From: Myxococcales bacterium
GTDB taxonomy: Bacteria > Myxococcota_A > Polyangia > Haliangiales > Haliangiaceae
Direction of reading: 5' to 3'
Length of the DNA: 53,047 nucleotides
Assembly (NCBI GenBank): GCA_005779305.1
Contig: SXJR01000584.1
Coordinates: forward strand, 1-53,047
Numbering within the stretch: position 1 is the first letter of the stretch; each line of letters opens with the position of its first letter. The notes under the pieces are model-generated. The model was not told the origin of the DNA, ran no database searches, and saw nothing but the letters and a program-made list of their open reading frames with translations. This document shows positions 25,402-31,657 of the stretch, piece after piece. Position numbers and translations under genes: made by a program.

Positions 25402-27629
25402 GGGCCGGCCTCGCTCGCGGCGGCGGCGGCGGTCTGATCGGCCACCAGGTCGGCGTAGACCCCGGCCCGCTGGATGAGCTCGGGGTGGGTCCCGGTCTCG
25501 GCGATCCGGCCCTGGTCCATGACCACGATCTGATCGGCGTGGATGACCGTGCTGAGGCGGTGCGCGATCACGATGCGGGTGCAGCGCAGGCCGCGCAGGT
25601 TGGCCATCACCGCGCGCTCGGTGGTGGCGTCGAGCGAGCTGGTTGCCTCGTCGAGCACGACCACGGCCGGATCGAGGAGCAACGCCCGCGCCAGCGCCAC
25701 CCGTTGCCGCTGACCGCCCGACAGCGTGCCCCCGCCGTCGGACACGACGGTCTCGTAGCCCATGGACATGGCGACGATGTCGTCGTGCACGTGGGCGCGG
25801 CGCGCCGCCAGCGTCACCGTCTCGTGGCGAGCCGCGGGATCGGCGAGGGCGATGTTGTCCCGGATCGAGCCGGCGAACAGGAACGGCTGTTGCGGCACCA
25901 TGCCGAGCTGGCGGCGCAAGAGCCCGCCGTCGAGCTCGTTGAGGTCGTAGCCGTCGTAGAGGATCCGGCCCTCGGTCGGTCGGTGCAGCCCGACGAGCAG
26001 CGCGGCCAGCGTCGACTTGCCGGATCCCGAGCGACCGACGATCGCGACCGTCGACCCCGGCTCGACGCGCAGATCGACCGAGCGCACCACCAGGGGCTCG
26101 ATCTCGCCGTACCGGAACGAGACGCCGCGCAGGTCGATCGCGCCGCTGAGTCGCGGCGGCCGCACGGTCTGCTCGGGGCGTTGCTGCGGCTCGCTGGCCA
26201 GCACCTCCTCGATCCGTTCGACGTGACTGGCCATCACCTGCAGCCGCAACGCGGTCGTGATCAACCCCGAGAGCGGCAGCAGGAAGCCCGCGGCGAGAGC
26301 GGTGGTGGCGAGCATGGTGCCCAGCCGCATCGAGCCGTCGAGCACGAGCATGGCCCCGACCCCGAGCAGGACCAGCGGGGCGGCCACCTGCATCAGCGAC
26401 GTGGCCGTGTCGACCACCGCGGTCAACCGGCTGCGCTGCAGCGAGACGTTGACCTCGTCGACGTAGAGATTCGACCATCGGCCGAAGGCGCGCGACTCGG
26501 CGCCGGCGATCTTGAGGGTCTCGACGCCGGCGATCATCTGGGCCAGGTACGAGTGGGCCCGGGCCTGGCTCTCCAGATCCTGCGAGGCCAGCTCGCGGTG
26601 CCGGCGCCGCACCAGCAGCACCACCGCGACCTGCACGGCCGCGACCGCCACCGTGGTCGCGGCCAGCGCCGGGCTCAGCAGCACGATCACGAGCAGGTAG
26701 AGGATCGCCAGCGCGCCGTCGAGCAGCGACGACAGCGCGGTGGAGGTCAGCATCTCGCGGATGAGCGTGTTGGACTGGACGCGCAGCAGCAGATCGCCTG
26801 CCGACCGGCGGGTGAAGAACGCATAGGGCAGCGACAGCAGGTGCGCGACGAAGCCAAAGGTCATCTGCACGTCGACCTGCGTCCGCAGCTGGATGAGCAG
26901 ATGGGCGCGGATCAGCGACGAGAGCCCGTGGAAGAGGAGGAGCCCGCCGGTGCCCACGCCGACCACGAGCAGCACGCTGTGGTCTCCGTCGGGTACGACC
27001 CGGTCGACCACCATCGCGGTGAGCACGGGGACGGCGAGCGCGAACAGCCGCAACATCATCGACGTGACCAGCACGCGCACCAGCACGGCCCGGTGCGCGA
27101 ACAGCCGCCCGAGGTACGTCCAGACCTTGCTGCGACCGGGTGCGGTCACGGTCAGCCGGTCGGTCGGCTCGAAGACCAGCGCGATCCCCGTGAAGTGCTT
27201 GCGGAAGCGATCGAGCGGCACGCTGCGCCGTCCGTGCGCGGGGTCGATCACCTCGACGTTGTCGCCGCGCAGCCGATCGAACACGACGAAGTGATTGAAG
27301 TCCCAGTGCAGGATGCTGGCGCGCGGCAGGTGGCGAAGCCCCTCGATCTCGAGACGCACGCCGCGGCCGCGCAGCCCCAGCTGCTCGGCGCCGTGGATCA
27401 GGGCCAGGGCGTTGGTGCCGCGCGTCGTCCCGGTCGCGAGCCGGCAGCGGTCGAGCCCGGTGGTCTGGCCGTGGAAGCCGAGGACCATGGCCAGACAGGC
27501 CGCGCCGCAGTCGGCGGCCTCGAGCTGCGGGACGACCGGGATCGGACCACCACGACGGGCGCCGATGCGGCGCAGCGCGCCCAGCGCCTGATCCGCGACC
27601 TCGCCAGCGCTGCCGATCTCGCTCACCAC
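25398..27629 (-). CDS. lanT: C39-peptidase ABC exporter for lanthipeptides (LanT-like)
   Basis: 743 residues. Domains: an N-terminal C39 cysteine peptidase with QLEAADCGAACL (catalytic Cys41), HWDFNHFVVF (catalytic His) and DPAHGRR (Asp); six transmembrane helices (about 170-440); an ABC ATPase with Walker A GRSGSGKST (about residue 528), LSGGQRQR signature and Walker B VVVLDEATSSLD. These bifunctional exporters cut double-Gly leaders while secreting the cargo, which fits the VVGG and VNGG sites of the three minus-strand precursors. Start GTG 27629 or 27626 overlaps the upstream gene stop. It is a paralogue of the plus-strand exporter at 31658, but the two differ enough to suggest separate cargo. 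Confidence 0.95.
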   Translation of the reverse strand: MVSEIGSAGEVADQALGALRRIGARRGGPIPVVPQLEAADCGAACLAMVLGFHGQTTGLDRCRLATGTTRGTNALALIHGAEQLGLRGRGVRLEIEGLRHLPRASILHWDFNHFVVFDRLRGDNVEVIDPAHGRRSVPLDRFRKHFTGIALVFEPTDRLTVTAPGRSKVWTYLGRLFAHRAVLVRVLVTSMMLRLFALAVPVLTAMVVDRVVPDGDHSVLLVVGVGTGGLLLFHGLSSLIRAHLLIQLRTQVDVQMTFGFVAHLLSLPYAFFTRRSAGDLLLRVQSNTLIREMLTSTALSSLLDGALAILYLLVIVLLSPALAATTVAVAAVQVAVVLLVRRRHRELASQDLESQARAHSYLAQMIAGVETLKIAGAESRAFGRWSNLYVDEVNVSLQRSRLTAVVDTATSLMQVAAPLVLLGVGAMLVLDGSMRLGTMLATTALAAGFLLPLSGLITTALRLQVMASHVERIEEVLASEPQQRPEQTVRPPRLSGAIDLRGVSFRYGEIEPLVVRSVDLRVEPGSTVAIVGRSGSGKSTLAALLVGLHRPTEGRILYDGYDLNELDGGLLRRQLGMVPQQPFLFAGSIRDNIALADPAARHETVTLAARRAHVHDDIVAMSMGYETVVSDGGGTLSGGQRQRVALARALLLDPAVVVLDEATSSLDATTERAVMANLRGLRCTRIVIAHRLSTVIHADQIVVMDQGRIAETGTHPELIQRAGVYADLVADQTAAAAASEAGP

Positions 27630-29422
27630 AACCCCCGCAGGCCGGGCACGAGCGCGTAGATGATGCGCTCGCGCCGGACCCGCACGTCGGCGGTGCCTCG
27701 CATGCCGTCGTGGAGCTGGTAGGTCCGGCCGTCCAGGTCGAACTCGTCGTCGGGCAGGTCACCACGCACCAGCACGACCGGGCCGGTCAGCCGCAGGCCG
27801 TCCGCGACCTCTGGCCCGAGCACGCGCCGTGCCTCGCCCGGCGCGATCACGTCGAGCGAGATGCTCTCGATGAAGACGGTGTGATAGGCGTAGCGGTAGC
27901 CCTGGACCTCGAAGCGCACCGGCATTCCGGTCGCGAGCTGTGGGCGCAGGCTGCCGGGCAAGAGTGCGACCAGCTCGAGCCCCTGCGAGCCGTCGGCGAT
28001 GGTGGCGACGATGTCGCCGGGCTCGACCCGCAGACCGGCCCGCACCCGCAAGTCGGCGATGGTGCCCGCGGCGGGTGCGCGCACCACGCGGCTGTCGAGC
28101 GCGAGCTGGGCCCGATCGAGCTCGAGCCGCAACGCTCGCACGGCGGCGTCGGCGGCGGCGTCGGCCGGATCGGTCATGTGGTTGCGGAGCTGGGTCTCGA
28201 ACTCGCGCGCGATCCGCTCGACGTTGCCGCGCTGCTCGGCGTCGTCGAGTCGAGCGATCACGTCGCCGCGGGCCACCGTGTCGCCGGGCCGGGCGACGAC
28301 CGCGCCGACGATGCCGGCCGACAGGGCGCTGACATCGGCGCGGTTCGAGGCGCGCACGATCGCCGGGCCGCTGGAGTAGGTGGAGATGGTCCCGATCGAG
28401 ACGTAGGCGACGCTCGCGGCGAGCAGCGCGAGCAGAGCCCAGTAGGTCCAGCCCAGCCACGATGGGGTCACGCGGATGACATCGCCCCACGGTGGCAGCG
28501 ACTGCGCGTCCATCGCCTCGCGCCGGAACAGGCCGTCGTCGGCGGGCTCGAGCATGGCCTTGGCTTCGAGCTGGGCGGCGAGCTGGCTGAGGAACGGACC
28601 GCTCAGCGCGGCGAACGCGGCCGCGATCGCCGTGTCGGTGTCGGTGAACGCGTCGCGCCGCCAGGTCCTGGCGGCGACCAGGACGGCGTGGACCTGGCCG
28701 TCGTTGCCGTGGACCGGCGCGATCAGCAAACGATCGCGAGGATCTCCGTCGGGCGCATCGAGCGCGTCCAGGTGGCGCGGATCGTCGCGCAGCGTGTCGA
28801 CCCGGACCGTCTGACCGGTGAGGGCGGCGAACCCGACCACCCCGGCGATCGCGCGGCGCGACTCGTCGTCGTCGGCGGCCGCGGCCGACTGACTCTCGTC
28901 GGTCCAGAGCGTGCCGTCGCTGCCGTCGAAGAACAGGCAGGTGACGCGATCGGCGGCGACCAGCTCGGTGAACGCGCTGGTCGCGGCCTGCTCGAGGCCG
29001 GCGAGATCGTGCGCGGCCGCCAGCCGGCGTGACAGCGCGAACGCCCGCTGGGTCTGCTGGGCCTGATACGTGTCGGCCGGCGGCTGGGCCGAGGTCGTGG
29101 TCGGGCCGACCGCCGGGCGGCGGAACACCAGCGAACGCACGAGCAGCCCGAGATCGCCATCGCCGATCTCGGGCCGGACGACGTGGGCGACACCGGGCGC
29201 CATGGTCGCCGGCGTCGGATCGCCGAAAACGACCACCAGGGTCCGGCCGCCGGGCGGTGAGGGCACGGAGGCCAGGGCGGCGGCGGTGGTGACCACCACC
29301 GACCCGGCTGTGATCGCGGCGCCCGCCGTGGCCTCCTCGACGGCGACGTCAGGCGCCAGCACGCGGACGAGGCGCTGGCGCTGCTCGACCGGGAGCCCCA
29401 CGACGTAGGCCGTGCCGGTCAC
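27623..29422 (-). CDS. GAF-domain - HlyD fusion protein, lanthipeptide exporter adaptor
   Basis: 599 residues from GTG 29422. Three parts: residues 1-100 look like a degenerate receiver-type fold (AYVVGLPVEQRQRLVRVL, TLVVVFGDPTP); about 125-310 is a GAF domain (ALSRRLAAAHDLAGLEQA, RLLIAPVHGNDGQVHAVLVAA); a transmembrane helix (about 328-350, WALLALLAASVAYVSIG) leads into an HlyD-type periplasmic part (about 355-599) with VVARPGDTVARGDVIARLDD and RAPAAGTIADLRVRAG hairpin ends. So a cytosolic small-molecule sensing module is joined to an export adaptor. It overlaps the C39 exporter gene start, placing it in the same complex. It could gate export in response to a ligand; that is inference. The gene is 69 bases after the Cys-rich lipoprotein gene. 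Confidence 0.85.
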   Translation of the reverse strand: MTGTAYVVGLPVEQRQRLVRVLAPDVAVEEATAGAAITAGSVVVTTAAALASVPSPPGGRTLVVVFGDPTPATMAPGVAHVVRPEIGDGDLGLLVRSLVFRRPAVGPTTTSAQPPADTYQAQQTQRAFALSRRLAAAHDLAGLEQAATSAFTELVAADRVTCLFFDGSDGTLWTDESQSAAAADDDESRRAIAGVVGFAALTGQTVRVDTLRDDPRHLDALDAPDGDPRDRLLIAPVHGNDGQVHAVLVAARTWRRDAFTDTDTAIAAAFAALSGPFLSQLAAQLEAKAMLEPADDGLFRREAMDAQSLPPWGDVIRVTPSWLGWTYWALLALLAASVAYVSIGTISTYSSGPAIVRASNRADVSALSAGIVGAVVARPGDTVARGDVIARLDDAEQRGNVERIAREFETQLRNHMTDPADAAADAAVRALRLELDRAQLALDSRVVRAPAAGTIADLRVRAGLRVEPGDIVATIADGSQGLELVALLPGSLRPQLATGMPVRFEVQGYRYAYHTVFIESISLDVIAPGEARRVLGPEVADGLRLTGPVVLVRGDLPDDEFDLDGRTYQLHDGMRGTADVRVRRERIIYALVPGLRGLW

Positions 29423-29491
29423 GCGCGTTTGCTCCGCGCTTCCCCTGGTCGCATCGCGTTCACATCGTAGCGCATGTGTGGCGCGCTGCCG

Positions 29492-30262
29492 TCAGCGACC
29501 GCCGCCGCAATCTCCCCCCGAGCAGCCGCGGGTGCACGACCAGCCACACCACCAACGATCACACGCGGCGCACGCCTCGTCGTGGTGGCAGCAGATGTCG
29601 TACCAGGAGCAACCGAGGTCGCAGGCCAGCTCGGCGCTGCCGTCGGCTGGGAGCTCGGCGCCGCCGCCACGCTCGCCCGCGGCCTTGGCGCGGACGCCCA
29701 TCAGCTCCGGTCGGTGCACCAGGTTGGTGTGGACGGGACCCTCACCATCGAGACAGGCGTCATCGGCCGTACTGTCGAGCGCGTCGCCGACCACCAGGCG
29801 GGCCAGGACCTCCTCGTGCCACGGCAGCGCCATCCGCAGCGAGCTGTCGCCGAGGTCTTCGGTCAGGGTGTAGAGCGACGCCAGCGCTTGCTCGTACACG
29901 GGCATGAGCTGGAGCCACCGCTTGGGATCGCCGTCGCGGTGGGTCTTGCTCCACGCCTCGTCGCGGGCCCGCGGTCCCAGCTGATCGGAGACGTCGGTCG
30001 CCGCCGCCAGCGGGATCTCGAGACGGGTCACGATGTGCCCGCGATCGGTGATCGTCGAGCGCACCATGCCCGACGCGTCCGTCCAGGCCCGGAGCTCGAG
30101 GCGATCGACGCCGTCGTCCCACACCGCGGCGACGCCGCGACCCGGGTCGGCGTACGCGACCACGAGCGAACCCTCAGCGACCGGTCCGGTCTCGTTCGCG
30201 GCGCAGCCGAGGATCGACACGGCCGAGATGATCGAGATGAATGAGAGGTTGATCGTGTTCAC
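29492..30262 (-). CDS. Lipoprotein with cysteine-rich C-terminal tail, lanthipeptide operon
   Basis: 256 residues. The start is GTG 30262, set by an AAAGGAG ribosome site 7 bases upstream; a longer frame to 30355 would run through the precursor gene. The signal ends in lipobox ILGC (ISAVSILGC). The middle has no recognised domain (MVRSTITDRGHIVTRLEIPL; RWLQLMPVYEQALASLY). The last about 45 residues hold 12 Cys (ACDLGCSWYDICCHHDEAC, then CAACDRWWCGWSC), likely disulphide-bonded outside the cytoplasm. The C-x-x-H-D spacing in CCHHD faintly recalls phospholipase A2 active sites, not enough for a call. It is 13 bases downstream of a precursor gene, the classic place for an immunity protein, which is the working guess. 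Confidence 0.8.
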   Translation of the reverse strand: MNTINLSFISIISAVSILGCAANETGPVAEGSLVVAYADPGRGVAAVWDDGVDRLELRAWTDASGMVRSTITDRGHIVTRLEIPLAAATDVSDQLGPRARDEAWSKTHRDGDPKRWLQLMPVYEQALASLYTLTEDLGDSSLRMALPWHEEVLARLVVGDALDSTADDACLDGEGPVHTNLVHRPELMGVRAKAAGERGGGAELPADGSAELACDLGCSWYDICCHHDEACAACDRWWCGWSCTRGCSGGDCGGGR

Positions 30263-30275
30263 GAGGGCTCTCCTT

Positions 30276-30446
30276 TCAGGGGGCGCAGTACAGGAACGAC
30301 GCGAAGGGATCGGGCTCGCACCCGCACGGCACGCCGCACGACGAGTGGTAGCCATTGCCGCCGTTGACCTGACTCAGCGAGGGCTCGTTGAGCTGGCGCA
30401 GCGCGACCTTGTTCAGCTTCAGCTTCCGTTGATCTTGACGCTTCAT
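30276..30446 (-). CDS. lanA: Lanthipeptide precursor peptide (56 aa), first gene of main operon
   Basis: 56 residues from ATG 30446 with a perfect AGGAGG ribosome site 7 bases upstream. Leader MKRQDQRKLKLNKVALRQ, then LNEPSLSQVNGG: the K-L-x-L-x-K/R-x-x-L-R block matches the two precursors near 16500 although the first residues differ. Cleavage is expected after Gly30. The 26-residue core NGYHSSCGVPCGCEP... FLYCAP has four Cys (7, 11, 13, 24) and three Ser (5, 6, 20), no Thr; with fewer Ser than Cys, at most three lanthionines form and at least one Cys must stay free or go into a disulphide. It heads the long minus-strand operon behind a sigma54-type promoter. Confidence 0.93.
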   Translation of the reverse strand: MKRQDQRKLKLNKVALRQLNEPSLSQVNGGNGYHSSCGVPCGCEPDPFASFLYCAP

Positions 30447-30471
30447 GGGAATCCTCCTGCTTCCGCCATCG

Positions 30472-30487
30472 TGCAAGCAGCGGGCCG
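30472..30487 (-). promoter_or_regulatory. Sigma54-type promoter for the main lanthipeptide operon
   Basis: Minus strand CGGCCCGCTGCTTGCA matches 10 of 12 fixed positions of TGGCACGnnnnTTGCW, with a complete TTGCA -12 box. The start predicted about 12 bases beyond leaves a roughly 15-base leader that includes the AGGAGG site before ATG 30446. Confidence 0.75.
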
Positions 30488-30532
30488 TGCGCCCGCACCG
30501 TCAGCGATTGTCATGATCCTGACGGGGGCCGG

Positions 30533-30560
30533 CGGTGTGCGCGGGAAGTTGCGCACACCG
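30533..30560. promoter_or_regulatory. Perfect 10-bp inverted repeat, candidate activator site
   Basis: Arms CGGTGTGCGC (30533-30542) and GCGCACACCG (30551-30560) are perfect complements with an 8-base spacer, 46-73 bases upstream of the -24 element at 30487. It contains TGCGCAAC on the minus strand, shared with the dyad at 16799-16815. It could be a protein site or, if transcribed, a hairpin. Confidence 0.6.
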
Positions 30561-30600
30561 CGCGAACCGTCGCGCATCGTCGCGCTTCGTCGCGCATCGT
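30561..30600. repeat. Four tandem 10-bp units (CGCGnnnCGT)
   Basis: CGCGAACCGT, CGCGCATCGT, CGCGCTTCGT and CGCGCATCGT follow each other without gaps, directly abutting the inverted repeat. The 10-bp period places each unit on the same face of the helix, as in arrays bound cooperatively by a regulator. Confidence 0.7.
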
Positions 30601-30628
30601 CACGGCCTCGCCGCCTCTCGTCTGCCGG

Positions 30629-30657
30629 CGGTAACGCGATCGAACGCGCGAAGCGAG
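30629..30657 (+). repeat. 29-bp direct repeat, copy 1
   Basis: Identical over 29 bases to 30909-30937, exactly 280 bp apart. The core contains ACGCGATCGAACGCGCG with CGCG elements spaced 10 bases, like the tandem decamers nearby. Confidence 0.85.
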
Positions 30658-30866
30658 TGTGCCGGCGGCGGGCATGCCGACCAGCTGAGCGGCGGCGCTT
30701 GCAGGCCGCCGGCGCTGTTCGTGGGCGCCGTCGCCGCGGCGGTGAGCAACTCGCCGCGCTCGACAACGACCCTCGCGCTGCGCCAGGTCTTGCGCAATCC
30801 GCGCGCCATGTCGCACGCATCGAGAACACGGCTGCGCTCTGCCTCGCAAGGCGAGCCACGCCTTCC

Positions 30867-30882
30867 AGGCACGACGATTGCT
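30867..30882 (+). promoter_or_regulatory. Sigma54-type promoter for the three double-Gly peptides
   Basis: AGGCACGACGATTGCT matches 11 of 12 fixed positions of the -24/-12 consensus. The predicted start near 30893 gives a 5' leader of about 95 bases that includes copy 2 of the 29-bp repeat before the first peptide gene. Confidence 0.8.
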
Positions 30883-30908
30883 GGATGGGGCCGCAGGTCC
30901 GCCGCCGA

Positions 30909-30937
30909 CGGTAACGCGATCGAACGCGCGAAGCGAG
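30909..30937 (+). repeat. 29-bp direct repeat, copy 2 (in peptide mRNA leader)
   Basis: Second identical copy of the 30629 repeat, lying downstream of the plus-strand sigma54-type promoter, so inside the predicted transcript. It may act as a regulator site at DNA level or in the RNA. Confidence 0.85.
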
Positions 30938-30988
30938 CGCGTGTCGCCGGCAGCTACTCCATCAACGCTTCAACAAGGAGAACGATCG

Positions 30989-31153
30989 ATGAACGTGAAC
31001 TCACAACTGATCGACGTCGACTGCGACGAACTCGCACTCATCGCCGGCGGCGCAGGCTGCGACGACCTCAGCGGAATCAAGTGGGCGGCATGTGTCGCCG
31101 CCAAGGCCGTCGTCGACTTCGTCGAGGGATTCGTCGAGTACTTCGCCGGCTGA
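30989..31153 (+). CDS. Double-glycine-leader secreted peptide 1 (54 aa)
   Basis: 54 residues with AAGGAG 8 bases before the ATG. Leader MNVNSQLIDVDCDELALIAGG ends in the double-Gly site (Gly20-Gly21) recognised by C39 exporters, with the usual acidic/hydrophobic pattern D-E-L-x-L-I. The mature part AGCDDLSGIKWAACVAAK then AVVDFVEGFVEYFAG has two Cys and an amphipathic Ala/Val-rich helix, as in small unmodified bacteriocins or microcins. First of three tandem peptide genes ahead of a C39 ABC exporter. No modification enzyme is encoded on this strand. An antimicrobial or signalling role is inference. Confidence 0.88.
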   Translation: MNVNSQLIDVDCDELALIAGGAGCDDLSGIKWAACVAAKAVVDFVEGFVEYFAG

Positions 31154-31168
31154 CCAAAGGAGACCACC

Positions 31169-31333
31169 ATGAACGACGTAGACATCAACGAGCTCGAGGA
31201 AGTGACCGGCGGCGGGTGTGACACCAGCGCGGAGTGCGCCGGCCGCCTCGCCGCCCAGATCGTCGGATGCACCGCCTGGTTCTTGGGCGGCTGGATCCTG
31301 GACATGGACGGCAGCGTGCTCTGCCACGACTGA
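31169..31333 (+). CDS. Double-glycine-leader secreted peptide 2 (54 aa)
   Basis: 54 residues with AAAGGAG 6 bases before the ATG. Short leader MNDVDINELEEVTGG with double-Gly at 14-15, then a mature peptide starting GCDTSAECAGRLAAQ and ending MDGSVLCHD, with four Cys that could make two disulphides, and a central hydrophobic helix (QIVGCTAWFLGGWIL). The gene begins 15 bases after peptide 1. Leader style matches peptides 1 and 3 while the mature parts differ, as in multi-peptide bacteriocins. Confidence 0.88.
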   Translation: MNDVDINELEEVTGGGCDTSAECAGRLAAQIVGCTAWFLGGWILDMDGSVLCHD

Positions 31334-31362
31334 CCACGACCAATCACACAAAGGAGATCGCG

Positions 31363-31536
31363 ATGACAAATTTCTCGCTACAGAGTGTTTCCCAGGACGA
31401 GTTGCTGGAGATCGGCGGCGGCTGCACGCCTCCGCTGACGTTCTGGTGCGCGGTCGGCGCAGCGGCGATCGCGTCGCTGGCCGATGACATCATCGACGGC
31501 GTCGTCGAAGGCGTCAGAGCGGCTCTCGCCGACTGA
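31363..31536 (+). CDS. Double-glycine-leader secreted peptide 3 (57 aa)
   Basis: 57 residues with AAAGGAG 6 bases before the ATG. Leader MTNFSLQSVSQDELLEIGG ends at the double-Gly site (18-19); the mature part GCTPPLTFWCAVGAAAI followed by ASLADDIIDGVVEGVRAALAD has two Cys and an amphipathic helix with an acidic patch, similar in character to peptide 1. A strong terminator follows 18 bases downstream, so the three peptides form their own transcript, which would allow far more peptide than exporter to be made. Confidence 0.88.
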   Translation: MTNFSLQSVSQDELLEIGGGCTPPLTFWCAVGAAAIASLADDIIDGVVEGVRAALAD

Positions 31537-31554
31537 GCGGAGCCGGCCGGGGGG

Positions 31555-31604
31555 GCGTGGGCAGGGACGTGATGACGTCCCTGCCCACGCCTCGTCGTCT
31601 TTTC
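31555..31604 (+). terminator. Strong intrinsic terminator after the peptide genes
   Basis: A 16-bp perfect stem (31555-31570 with 31575-31590) with loop GATG is followed by a T-rich tail (TCTTTT at 31598-31603). It separates the peptide transcript from the exporter genes, which have their own promoter at 31630. Confidence 0.85.
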
Positions 31605-31629
31605 GGAGCGCGCCGGGAGACGGCGCGCC

Positions 31630-31645
31630 TGGCACATCGGTTGCT
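31630..31645 (+). promoter_or_regulatory. Sigma54-type promoter for the plus-strand exporter operon
   Basis: TGGCACATCGGTTGCT matches 11 of 12 fixed positions, with perfect TGGCAC and TTGCT boxes. The start is predicted near 31656, only about 2 bases before ATG 31658, so the exporter mRNA would be almost leaderless. It is located just after the peptide terminator. Confidence 0.8.
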
Positions 31646-31657
31646 CTGTTCGTTTGC

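Larger units (their letters stand above)
30447..30988. other. 541-bp divergent control region between the two peptide systems
   Basis: No credible gene lies here; the open frames are arginine-rich GC artefacts without ribosome sites. It carries a sigma54-type promoter for each direction (30472-30487 minus, 30867-30882 plus), a 10-bp-arm inverted repeat, four tandem 10-bp units, a TTGCGCAA palindrome at 30790-30797 and two copies of a 29-bp repeat. This density of sites suggests coordinated control of both operons. Confidence 0.75.

Noticed and set aside
25311-27659. A 782-codon plus-strand frame opposite the lanthipeptide exporter
   Set aside because: Histidine/arginine-rich antisense sequence without motifs, while the minus-strand exporter is unambiguous.
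29492-29640. Phospholipase A2 assignment for the Cys-rich tail
   Set aside because: CCHHDEAC keeps C-x-x-H-D but not the full secreted PLA2 signature; the rest of the domain does not match.
30561-30600. Decamer array considered as CRISPR or iteron origin
   Set aside because: The units are 10 bp without spacers, no cas or replication gene is near, and a regulator array fits the place better.
30500-30870. Several 90-140 codon frames on both strands in the divergent control region
   Set aside because: Arg/Ala-rich, no ribosome sites, and they cross the repeats; regulatory DNA is a better explanation.
30989-31536. Assignment of the three plus-strand peptides as lanthipeptides
   Set aside because: Their leaders lack the K-L-x-L-x-R/K block of the LanB substrates here and the operon has no modifying enzyme; crosstalk with the minus-strand LanB cannot be fully excluded.
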